Assembly: GCA_019746975.1 (NCBI GenBank) | Contig: JAIERK010000013.1 | Span: 95,678-159,677 of the forward strand | Length of the DNA: 64,000 bases | Source: Candidatus Obscuribacterales bacterium | Lineage (GTDB): Bacteria; Cyanobacteriota; Vampirovibrionia; Obscuribacterales; Obscuribacteraceae | Reading direction: 5' to 3' | In this document: positions 9,598 to 17,392 of the stretch, piece by piece | How the letters are laid out: each line of letters opens with the position of its first letter | Position numbering within the stretch: position 1 is the first letter of the stretch | Program-made: the position numbers and the translations under genes | The notes under the pieces: model-generated | The model's database searches: none | What the model was told of the DNA's origin: nothing | Seen by the model: only the letters and a program-made list of their open reading frames with translations

Positions 9598-9671
9598 AAC
9601 TCAGGAAGATTCTTTTGGCAGCGTCTGCAGCATCTACATCTTTCTGTTCGGCAGCGAATAAGATTTGTCGC

Positions 9672-10335
9672 CTATTGCACCTTTATTCTTGATTTGCTCT
9701 GTGATGTTTTGATTGCGTCGCTCGAACCCTGCGAGGCTGCTTTTTTGCACCACTCGAGCGCCAGCTTGCGGTCTTCAGGCTAATTCAACTTTCGATCGGT
9801 CGCCAGATACACCTCGCCGGATGCGCCGCTGCCCAGGAGCGAGAGTGGTTTGTATCTCTCTAGGGGAAAACTATTAGCCCGTAATGACAGTTCTATTGAT
9901 TCAAGCTCGACCTCGTCTTCTATGTTCCGACCCGGAATCGGGGGGCGAGATGTATTGTCTGTTCGAGGTTGTGGGTTGGCGCAATTACAATTCTCTGTCT
10001 TGAATATCCACTGCGTTAGGCTTCCTGCGCGCCTCTGGTTGATCTGCTTTCCGCAGACCGTGCACATGATTATCGCTTCTACTGATTCAACGGAACTATT
10101 GATCTCATGGCATCGACAAACCCCCAGAAATTGCGTGATGAAACCGCCCGATGGAGCCTCTTTCGGCTTCAAACAGATAGAGCATACTTTCGATGAATTG
10201 GGTACCAAGACTGGATCTTCCGCTATCGTCCGCCGCACACTGACTCGATTGTTCGTTGGCTCGGCAGGCGCCAACTTCTTTAATATTCCCGGCGTGTCAA
10301 ATCAAATGCAGCCGGATGAGCAATCGTTCATTTTT
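9672..10335 (-). pseudogene. Broken Ser/Thr kinase gene: cysteine modules and P-loop joined to a Sel1-repeat remnant
   Basis: The main frame runs from about TTG 10274 to a TAG at 9782-9780. It encodes two cysteine modules (CSIC...FITQFLGVCRC and CTVC...GSLTQWIF...CNC), then the start of a kinase domain (LGSGASGEVYLATDRKLN), and stops where the kinase lysine should follow. In the same frame directly after the TAG, DRKLALEWCKKAASQG reads as a Sel1-like repeat and ends at a stop at 9672. The simplest reading is a kinase-Sel1 protein that lost almost its whole middle. Upstream, the frame extends to an ATG near 10333 but is cut by TGA after nine codons. A truncated product of about 160 residues could still be made. 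Confidence 0.7.
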
Positions 10336-10724
10336 TCAGGCAGATTTATGAGCGAAATTTGATAGTTAACAAAAAAAGTAATACTTCTGCCCCGAAAGCG
10401 CTCCTCGAATCGCTTTATGGGAGAGCGATTTGAGACATGGTGATTTTCTTACCCAAACCTAATATGTTTTGAGGATGTCAAGAGTTGTCGCCACTTGAGA
10501 AGCAATTAGAATCGATAGGTGACCTCAGGGAGGTGCGTGCAGCGCGCCTCGTCGTCGGTGGTGCGGTAGTCGCCTCCACGATATAGAGGTAACAAGCTTT
10601 CGCTCTAGCGCGTTGCTACGATTCGATGATTGGATCGGTTTTAAGCGACTTTGTTAGATTTCGAAGGTTCTAGCTAAGGCGTCACGTACGCACGCCCAAT
10701 GTCACTGGATACAGGAGCGGGAAA
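10336..10724. other. Intergenic region, nothing recognised
   Basis: About 390 bases between the broken kinase gene and the small ORF at 10725. No reading frame with a convincing start, no RNA gene and no clear terminator with a T-run was found. Confidence 0.4.
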
Positions 10725-10937
10725 ATGAGAGAAGAAGTCGTCATTACCGAAGATGAGCGTCGTTGTCTACGAATGTGGTTTAGACAAGCGATCGCCCAGC
10801 TCGAGCAGACCGAAGTTACAGCCTCTATTTATGCAGAAAAATGCAGTGAAGAAAAAGGCAAGCACCGTGACCATTCTGCTCGCCGCAAGTCGCGGCGGAC
10901 CAGGATGATTCCCCACCTGCGTGAGCTCGTTTTTTAG
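10725..10937 (+). CDS. Small basic protein of unknown function
   Basis: A 70-residue frame with a good Shine-Dalgarno sequence (GGAG, 7 bases before ATG 10725). It is followed about 30 bases later by an intrinsic terminator. The N-terminal half is acidic and helical (VVITEDERRCLRMWF) and the C-terminal half is Lys/Arg-rich. No family is recognised. The ribosome site and the terminator support a real short gene; the sequence itself does not suggest a function. Confidence 0.5.
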   Translation: MREEVVITEDERRCLRMWFRQAIAQLEQTEVTASIYAEKCSEEKGKHRDHSARRKSRRTRMIPHLRELVF

Positions 10938-10967
10938 ATTCGAACAATTAGTCTTCTTATATTTTGT

Positions 10968-11000
10968 GACCTGTTCTTCCATTGAAGAGCAGGTCCTTTT
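10968..11000 (+). terminator. Intrinsic terminator
   Basis: A 12-base-pair stem with one G-T pair: GACCTGTTCTTC (10968-10979) pairs with GAAGAGCAGGTC (10984-10995) around loop CATT. It is followed by CTTTTGCTT. It would end transcription of the small gene at 10725. Confidence 0.7.
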
Positions 11001-11392
11001 GCTTATCGAGGCGAATGCTTACCGTCGGAAGCGAGCATCCGAGCGCCTCTAATGCGAACCACCCGACTAATCCAATGGCACGTCAACTAACTAACGGAAC
11101 CTCGTTCTCCGTTTCCGACTTCATCCTTCGCCGCGTGTCAGTATTCCATTTGGATATAAGCACAGACGGACCGATTCAATGGCAAACCATCGACTAATCT
11201 GACGGCTCATCAATCACGAGCAACTGTCGGACCTTCTTCCCAGAGGCCGACTTTGCCGTCCGGTGCTGGAGCAGGTGATCGTCGACGTTTATCTGGATAC
11301 CGAACAGGAAAGATGTTAATTTGGATAGGATAGGCTTTCTTTTACCAGCACTATTGGGTTGTTCAAATTTTGGTCGTGAGGACTACAGTGCA
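11001..11392. other. Intergenic region, nothing recognised
   Basis: About 390 bases between the terminator and the DUF1877 gene. No supported frame or RNA gene is visible. The open frame of the next gene extends back to 11321, but its ribosome site is at 11393. Confidence 0.4.
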
Positions 11393-11893
11393 ATGAGCAT
11401 GTGCGCCTATTTGGAGAGCGTTAGCCAGCGCAAACTAAAGAAACTGTTGGCGAATCCAGAAGCGATTCACGACATTATTTGGTCCGACACTCATGACGAA
11501 GAGAACAGCGGCTTTTTCGAACTCCAGGAGTCCTGGCAGACTGTGCACTTCCTCCTGACAGGAACGGCCTGGGATGTTGATGAAGACAATCCTCTCACTC
11601 AGACCGTCCTGGGAGGCCAGGAGATTGGCCCTGATGCCTTCGGATATGGCCCTGCTCGTTTTATGACTGCCGATCAGGTGAAAAAAATCGCCGAGTCTCT
11701 CAAGTCGGTCGATCTCAACGAGTTAAAGTCGAAGTACAGCCAGACGGACTTTTCTCAGGCTGAGCTGTATGCTTTCGATGGTGGCAATTTTGAAGAAGTG
11801 GTTGCTATTCTCGTCGATTACCTTGATGGCTTGAGCGAGTTTTACGCTGAAGCCGCCGCTAATGGCGATGCCGTGTTGACCTACATTCAATAA
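11393..11893 (+). CDS. DUF1877 (YfbM-like) family protein
   Basis: Cytoplasmic protein of about 166 residues from ATG 11393, with GAGGA about 9 bases upstream. The family features are visible: an N-terminal MSMCAYLESVS, a helix rich in Leu/Lys, a LxESWQTVHFLLTG block (about 40-55), then GGQEIGPDAFGYGPARFMTADQV and a C-terminal amphipathic helix. DUF1877 proteins have no established function. It converges with the kinase gene, the two stops being 11 bases apart. Confidence 0.85.
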   Translation: MSMCAYLESVSQRKLKKLLANPEAIHDIIWSDTHDEENSGFFELQESWQTVHFLLTGTAWDVDEDNPLTQTVLGGQEIGPDAFGYGPARFMTADQVKKIAESLKSVDLNELKSKYSQTDFSQAELYAFDGGNFEEVVAILVDYLDGLSEFYAEAAANGDAVLTYIQ

Positions 11894-11904
11894 ATAGGCA
11901 CCAC

Positions 11905-14079
11905 CTATGGTTTTATAGTGCAGTTCGGAAGGGCTGCCTTTAATGCTCCGATATCTCTTGCTGTAACCCCGCTGTCTTTCATGGAAATCAATTTCAAATC
12001 CTTGAGTTTGATCAAATAATCCAATGCCTTCGGGGTTAACTGATTACGATCGAGATGCACCACTCGAAGTGGCAATTTCTCTATATTAGCCAGGTCATCA
12101 TCCTTGATACCAGCGCTGATTAGCGATAGATCTGTGACGGTCTTGAACTTTGAAAGAATGGTGCTATCCTGCTTACCAACTGGAGTGTAGGACAAGTTGA
12201 GACCAGTTATTTGTGTTTTGTCGGAAAGTTCCTGAAGGTCTTCGGTGCGCAGCGTCCGGACACCTGATAGGCTGAGCTGCTTCAAATTCGGAAACTTAGC
12301 GATTTGCTTAACTGCGGCGGCTGAAGGGCGGCTATTAGCCAGGTCTAGCACTTTCAGATTTGGAAGAGTGGAAAGTTGGGCCATATCGTTCTCTGAGATC
12401 GCAAGATCGCCTAGCTCGATTTTTTCAAGTGAGCGAATCGAAGCTATAGCGGAAAAGCCATCGTGATTGAGGGGAGTGCTGTTGACATAGAGAAATTTCA
12501 GTGGTCGCGCGGACAAATGTTTTAACTCGCTACCATTGATGTCTTCAGCCAAGATGTATACACCGTCGAACTTTTCCAGACTTACGGCCACTGCTTCCAA
12601 ATCTTGCTCATGAATATCGCCGGTTGATACAAAAAATGGACTACCGTCGACCGTGGTCAGTTGAAAATGCTCCGAGGGCGGTAGCGAGAGTTTCGAAGTA
12701 GGCTCTGAAACTGTTTTATGCGAGGAGTCAGCTTCTCCACCAAGCATTGTTCGGATCAAGACGTATGCTCCGACCACGGTGATGAGTGCAACGAGCGCGA
12801 CTGCAGCATAGGGTGCTGCTTTCTTTGACACTTCCGGTTCAGCTGCTTTCGGACGCTCCTCAAGCGATTCCTCCTTGCCCAAGATGCTCTTGGTGGCGAC
12901 GAGGTTGAGTGCTTCATGCAACTCTTCCATAGACTGGTAGCGTTGGTCAGGAAGTTTTGAGAGGCACTTCGCTACAGTATCTTCCAGTGTCTTCGGAAAT
13001 AGTACGTTGAGTGCGACTTGCGACAGTTTGGGCGGCGCCGAATGAGCGTGTTGGTTGATTATTTCAAGTGCCGATTCTCCTCGGAACGGAGTCGAGCCGG
13101 TTAACGCCTCGAAGAGAGTACAGCCTACGCTGTAGACTTCGCTTGTAACGTCGTAAGGCCTACCTTGAGCTTGATCTGGTGACATGTAGGCGGGGGTCCC
13201 TACTAACGTAACTCCCTGCACTGTTTGAGATTGGACGTCGAGGCTTACAGACGCTACTCCGAAATCTATTATCCTGACGTCCGGAGTTCTACCGTCTAGA
13301 GCGCCAACAATAATGTTGGCGCTTTTGACGTCTCTGTGGAAGATCCCTTGCTTGTGCGCCTCTGCAAGACCGTCGCAAACCTTGGAAAAAATGTATAGGC
13401 ACGCCGAGATATTTACTGTTCCCTCTTGCTCGAGAATTTCCGAAACGCTTTTCCCACCTACGAATTCCATTACCATGTAGTGCAGACCACCGCTTGTCAC
13501 TCCGAAGTCGAAGACTTTGATGACGTTCGGGTGATTGAGTTTACTGGCCGCTCGTGCTTCTCCCTGAAATGCTACGAGTTGTTCTGGTTGTAAAACGTTG
13601 AGTGTTTTTACTGCCACGGTCTTGTCAAGCAATGTGTCGATGCAGAGGTATACGGTACCGCCACTTCCGCTTCCTAAGAGTCGTATCGGTGTGAATCGCT
13701 CGATTGGAAACCTTTCTGGATCTACTGCTATCGGTTGATTGCCTTTTTCTCTGGCTGTAGCCCCCTTATAGCCGGGCTGGGATTTGCTGGTACCATTAGT
13801 GGTACTGCTACCACTAGTGGTGTCAGCCGAAAATTCTGAACTGACGCCGCAGCTGCAAAGGTCTGATCTGAAAATCCATTGCGTCAATGATCCTGCGCGG
13901 CCCGCTCCAACTCTTTTTTTGCAGGTCGGGCAGATATCGAGAACAAGCGCCTCTTCGTCTGCATATGTCTCCAACGCCGAGCACGCGCAAGTGACAACCC
14001 ATTGCGTGATCGAGCCGGACTTGCGCGAGTCAATGTTGCCTCCGCACTTAGGACACTTGCTGACTGATCCTTCCGCCAT
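11905..14079 (-). CDS. Membrane Ser/Thr protein kinase with two cysteine modules and C-terminal LRRs
   Basis: Protein of about 724 residues. ATG 14079 is chosen because AGAGGAAGA lies just upstream; a TTG at 14097 is also open. Two zinc-ribbon-like modules come first: C9/C12/C31/C33 and C50/C53/C75/C77, each with GSxTQW. The kinase domain follows, with P-loop LLGSGSGGTVY (about 135-144), K158, HRDVKSANI and DFGVAS, all intact. One membrane span lies at about 420-443. The C-terminus (about 520-720) has leucine-rich repeats (LKVLDLANS, LKQLSLSGV, ITGLNLSY), presumably outside the cytoplasm. It probably senses an external signal through the LRRs. It shares the cysteine module with the genes at 9672 and 43440. 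Confidence 0.92.
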   Translation of the reverse strand: MAEGSVSKCPKCGGNIDSRKSGSITQWVVTCACSALETYADEEALVLDICPTCKKRVGAGRAGSLTQWIFRSDLCSCGVSSEFSADTTSGSSTTNGTSKSQPGYKGATAREKGNQPIAVDPERFPIERFTPIRLLGSGSGGTVYLCIDTLLDKTVAVKTLNVLQPEQLVAFQGEARAASKLNHPNVIKVFDFGVTSGGLHYMVMEFVGGKSVSEILEQEGTVNISACLYIFSKVCDGLAEAHKQGIFHRDVKSANIIVGALDGRTPDVRIIDFGVASVSLDVQSQTVQGVTLVGTPAYMSPDQAQGRPYDVTSEVYSVGCTLFEALTGSTPFRGESALEIINQHAHSAPPKLSQVALNVLFPKTLEDTVAKCLSKLPDQRYQSMEELHEALNLVATKSILGKEESLEERPKAAEPEVSKKAAPYAAVALVALITVVGAYVLIRTMLGGEADSSHKTVSEPTSKLSLPPSEHFQLTTVDGSPFFVSTGDIHEQDLEAVAVSLEKFDGVYILAEDINGSELKHLSARPLKFLYVNSTPLNHDGFSAIASIRSLEKIELGDLAISENDMAQLSTLPNLKVLDLANSRPSAAAVKQIAKFPNLKQLSLSGVRTLRTEDLQELSDKTQITGLNLSYTPVGKQDSTILSKFKTVTDLSLISAGIKDDDLANIEKLPLRVVHLDRNQLTPKALDYLIKLKDLKLISMKDSGVTARDIGALKAALPNCTIKP

Positions 14080-14213
14080 TTCTTCCTCTCTACGCAATTC
14101 CAGCTATTCTACTTGGTTCGTTTTCCTGGTTTCTCCTCCGTCAGATTATTCTTCACCATTATGTATTTCAGATTACGTGGTTCTCGGTTTATTGCTTCAT
14201 TAGTTTGATTCCC

Positions 14214-14243
14214 TTTATAGGGGCTGGTCGAAACATCAACCAA
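14214..14243 (-). promoter_or_regulatory. Candidate sigma-70-type promoter for the kinase-LRR gene
   Basis: Read on the minus strand: TTGGTT (14243-14238), an 18-base spacer, then TATAAA (14219-14214). It lies about 135 bases before the kinase start. Pattern match only. Confidence 0.4.
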
Positions 14244-14486
14244 TTAGATTATTGCTAGTCATTCAGCGGTACCTGAGGAGCCGGATCAACCGGACCTTCG
14301 ACGAAGTATACGCGGCAGTCTGTCCCAGTTCGTCCTAAAAGTCCTCACCTTAAGGGAGCGCACCGTTTGCAATACCAAAGGTGGTTGCTCTGTGATGCCG
14401 AATATGGTGCCACTCGGTTGTTTCCTGCTGATGCTGTTTGGATAATGAGAACTTCGAGCATTGCAGTGTAGATAACTGAGGATTTT

Positions 14487-14514
14487 TTGAATTAGCCATT
14501 GCATTCAATATAAT
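14487..14514 (+). promoter_or_regulatory. Candidate sigma-70-type promoter for the PfpI-like gene
   Basis: TTGAAT (14487-14492), a 16-base spacer and a consensus TATAAT (14509-14514), about 50 bases before the start codon at 14566. Confidence 0.55.
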
Positions 14515-14565
14515 GAATTTTTGTAAGACACAATACTCGGGACGTAATTTAGCTGGAGTGATGAA

Positions 14566-15138
14566 ATGCGAATAGATGCACTGTTGTTCGATGGTTTCGA
14601 CGAAATGGACCTCTTCGGCGTCTTCGAACCATTGAGAATGGCTGGGTATGAGGTCAGACTTCAATCACTCTATCCGCAAGCCGTGATCGTCGGTGCACAC
14701 GGGCTCAAGCTTATACCAGACGGAAAAATTGATACCACTGATAAAGTTGATCTACTTATAATCCCAGGAGGTGGCTGGATTGCTAGAAATCCACAAAGTG
14801 CATGGGGAGAAGCTCAGAAAGGAGTGATTCTTGATGTGATAATACAGTTTCACCAACGCGGTACTGTGCTCGCTACCGTATGCACGGGATCCTTACTGTT
14901 GGCTAGGGCCGGACTGCTCCTGGGTCGTAAAGCGACCACCAACCATGCTGCGATCAGCGAGCTGGTCGAGCTTGGTGCTGTCTATCAGCCTCAGCGAGTC
15001 GTAGACGACGGCAATATAGTAACCGCTGCTGGTATTACTTCTAGTATCGACTTAGGTGTTTACCTAGTAGAGCGCATAGGATCGCGGCAACTCGCTGACC
15101 AGGTCTTGGAAAGACTGGAGTTTGAGCGAAGATTTTGA
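14566..15138 (+). CDS. DJ-1/PfpI family protein
   Basis: Protein of 190 residues of the glutamine-amidotransferase-like DJ-1/PfpI superfamily. It starts MRIDALLFDGFDEMDL. The nucleophile elbow is VCTGSLLLARAGLL with the Cys near residue 106. KATTNHAA follows, and the late TAAGITSSIDLGVYL is typical of the intracellular protease / transcriptional-regulator-domain branch of the family. GGAG precedes the ATG by 8 bases. The exact activity (glyoxalase, isonitrile hydratase-like, protease-like) cannot be decided from sequence. Confidence 0.9.
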   Translation: MRIDALLFDGFDEMDLFGVFEPLRMAGYEVRLQSLYPQAVIVGAHGLKLIPDGKIDTTDKVDLLIIPGGGWIARNPQSAWGEAQKGVILDVIIQFHQRGTVLATVCTGSLLLARAGLLLGRKATTNHAAISELVELGAVYQPQRVVDDGNIVTAAGITSSIDLGVYLVERIGSRQLADQVLERLEFERRF

Positions 15139-15326
15139 CGATTTTGAGACTCAGCTTGAGTGGGAAAATTTCTAATGACCCACCGACTTAAGTGACGGTT
15201 TCTCCATCCACTGTGTACTTTTGCGTATTGAGGACAGCTGGTGGTTTTCGCACAATAGAATGCATAAATCGTTGACCGATGGTCGCCTCGCCTGAGGCAC
15301 CAGTTTCTATTTGGAGGTTCTCGGGG

Positions 15327-16943
15327 ATGTCGAACGAGGAATTTTTGATTGTCGCAAAACCGCGCTTCGAGCCCAATTCTTCGGGTGGTAGCGATCTGAG
15401 TATTGTTGATGTCTGGTTCGTTCCAGATGACAAACAAAAAACTCCCCTGGCTGCAGATTGCAAGCCAGGCTCCCCGGCAACTTCTGACTATTCAGGCAAT
15501 TTTGATCGTTATTCGTTTTATAGATCAAGACAACCACTCGTTCCGGTTCCTGTTCAGCACATGGTTATGTACAGGACACCATCAGGATGGCAGATGATGA
15601 ATGCACCGGCGTCGGTTCCACCCTATCTGCCGGACGGGCGGACTCTCTCTGCGGGAAATCTACCTCCATATGCCAGAGTTGCACCATCTGATCCACGTGG
15701 GTTTAACCCTGAATATCCTAGTCCTAATTATCAACGTGAGTACTACCCTCCCATGTCTAGCACTTATCGTGACAGCACGTTAGATGCTCTAGATCGTGCG
15801 CGTCTCGTGCAGGAAATGCGCCGGCAGCAGATGCAGGATTTACAATCCCGCATCTATGGGCCAAGACAGACCTTCGTGAGACCAGATGCGCGTTCTGATG
15901 ATCCTCGATATCAGTTGCCTAGGCATGGTCCAGATGGGCGCACCATAGATCCGAGAGCATTTCCGCCCGGTTATCGCCCTGACACTCGAACTATCGATCC
16001 GAGACTTTTGCCGCCAAATTATAGAGTGGATTCTCGCACGGTCGATCCGCGTACAATCCAGCCGGGATATGCTCCTGATGCGCGCACCATCGATCCGCGG
16101 ACAATGCCTGGATATCGCACTACGGTGCCAGAATATCGCACACCTCCAGGAACTCGCGTTCCACCACCGAATGAGCGCGCCGCGTTGCCCGACTCTCGCC
16201 CCGTGACCCCTCCTGGCTATCGCCCGAGTGGACCAAATCCTTCTTACGAACCTGAGCCGACTCTGACTCGCCCACCGGATTTCAATCGTCCGGTGTATGA
16301 CAATCCGCCTCCGTATCAGTCAAGGGCCAGGTACGGAATCGATCCCGCCATCGCTGCTCGTATTGCAGGCAGAGACCAGGACCTGCGACGCACTGTCATA
16401 GGCAATGAGTATGAAAGGTGGGCACGGACGCCTGGTGGTGCCAACTATCGAGTTGATCCACGAGCTGGTGGTGGTGATTTTGATCTCCAGCGCACCATCA
16501 TGGAACTCGGTCGGGGTAGAACGGATACAAGACTTCCAGCGGGTCCTCGGCCACCGGCCCTCGATCCCAGAGGTGGTGCAATCGACCCTAGAGGTGGTGC
16601 AATTGACCCCAGAGGTGGTGCTCTCGACCCCAGCGCCGGTGCTGATCCCAGAGCTGGTGTGCCGATTCCTGGTCGTCCTACTGATGATTCGACTGCCTGG
16701 ACTCCCGATCCGAAGAACCTGCGCAACTTCAAGGATCGGCTAGATTTCGATCCTACTGGCAAAAAGGTTCCTGAATCGGTGGGTGAATATCTGAAGCGTT
16801 ATGGACCTCCGGCACGACCAGGTTCTAGCGGCTCCCGACCACCTGGACCTAACGGACTTCCCTCGCCAGATGCGCCACAGCCTTCAACTATGAGGAACAT
16901 ACTCGGTGGTGTGAAAGACTTCTTGTGGGGTAACGACGAGTAG
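15327..16943 (+). CDS. Proline/arginine-rich repetitive protein with RTIDPR and DPRGG repeats
   Basis: Protein of about 538 residues from ATG 15327, with GGAGG 8 bases upstream. It has no signal peptide or membrane segment. The middle is built from repeats. A unit of about 15 residues around DxRTIDPRxxPPGYRP occurs four to five times (about 200-265). Further on there is a 7-residue tandem repeat, (A/L)(I/L)DPRGG (about 410-435), whose 21-base DNA repeat is visible at about 16561-16625. The composition is rich in Pro, Arg, Asp and Tyr and is probably disordered. The C-terminus has LKRYGPP and a short helix ending FLWGNDE. No family is recognised. Confidence 0.75.
   Translation: MSNEEFLIVAKPRFEPNSSGGSDLSIVDVWFVPDDKQKTPLAADCKPGSPATSDYSGNFDRYSFYRSRQPLVPVPVQHMVMYRTPSGWQMMNAPASVPPYLPDGRTLSAGNLPPYARVAPSDPRGFNPEYPSPNYQREYYPPMSSTYRDSTLDALDRARLVQEMRRQQMQDLQSRIYGPRQTFVRPDARSDDPRYQLPRHGPDGRTIDPRAFPPGYRPDTRTIDPRLLPPNYRVDSRTVDPRTIQPGYAPDARTIDPRTMPGYRTTVPEYRTPPGTRVPPPNERAALPDSRPVTPPGYRPSGPNPSYEPEPTLTRPPDFNRPVYDNPPPYQSRARYGIDPAIAARIAGRDQDLRRTVIGNEYERWARTPGGANYRVDPRAGGGDFDLQRTIMELGRGRTDTRLPAGPRPPALDPRGGAIDPRGGAIDPRGGALDPSAGADPRAGVPIPGRPTDDSTAWTPDPKNLRNFKDRLDFDPTGKKVPESVGEYLKRYGPPARPGSSGSRPPGPNGLPSPDAPQPSTMRNILGGVKDFLWGNDE
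16561..16625 (+). repeat. 21-base in-frame tandem repeat encoding (I/L)DPRGG(A)
   Basis: Three to four nearly identical 21-base units (GACCCCAGAGGTGGTGC core) within the repetitive protein gene. Synonymous differences between units (ATCGACCCT, ATTGACCCC) suggest the array is not brand new. Confidence 0.75.
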
Positions 16944-17392
16944 CTACCTCAATGTTCGGTCGAGGTGATTTCCCTCAACCAGTCTTGCGGGCTTGGACAA
17001 ATCCTGACTGGTAGTACCTCGCGAACTACGTTCGCTGTTCTAAAGATGTTCCTCAAGGGCGACGAACCAAATGACCATCTATTGCCTTATCGGTGATAGG
17101 TGGTCATTCGGCAGGGATTAGTCAAGTGGATGGGTGCAGTAAGTTCTCGAGTGGGAATTGGAACCTTCGAGAAATTTAGTCTTGCAGAATTGTCGTCTTA
17201 TCCCAAATGGGCGGCGCTTTTGGTGTTGAACTTTTTGCCTGGATTTGTCGTATGAAATATTAGGGAGCCGATTACGTGCGAAAATAGGTGATATGGAATG
17301 CGCTCGGGATATCGAGTTGCACGCATAAAGCATATGCTTCGCCAGTCCGCCGACCTACTTCGGTGTTGGAGTTGTTATATAGGGAGTTCCAA
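16944..17392. other. Intergenic region before dnaE with a long hairpin
   Basis: 449 bases without a supported gene. A 13-base-pair inverted repeat stands out: AATGACCATCTAT (17070-17082) with ATAGGTGGTCATT (17096-17108), one G-T pair, loop 13. It has no T-run, so it is not a normal intrinsic terminator. A candidate dnaE promoter lies at 17235-17263. Confidence 0.45.
17235..17263 (+). promoter_or_regulatory. Candidate promoter for dnaE
   Basis: TTGCCT (17235-17240), a 17-base spacer and TATTAG (17258-17263), about 130 bases before the dnaE start. Pattern match only. Confidence 0.35.

Larger units (their letters stand above)
14080..14565. other. Divergent intergenic region between kinase and PfpI-like gene
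   Basis: 486 bases holding a candidate promoter for each flanking gene (listed separately). No gene is supported in it. Confidence 0.4.

Noticed and set aside
10336..10724. Possible small RNA between the broken kinase and the small gene
   Set aside because: No promoter-terminator pair and no stable fold could be seen by eye.
16561..16625. CRISPR-like array
   Set aside because: The 21-base units are contiguous, in frame and coding, with no spacers.
16445..16762. Minus-strand frame with APPLGS repeats
   Set aside because: It is the antisense of the DPRGG repeats in the plus-strand gene.
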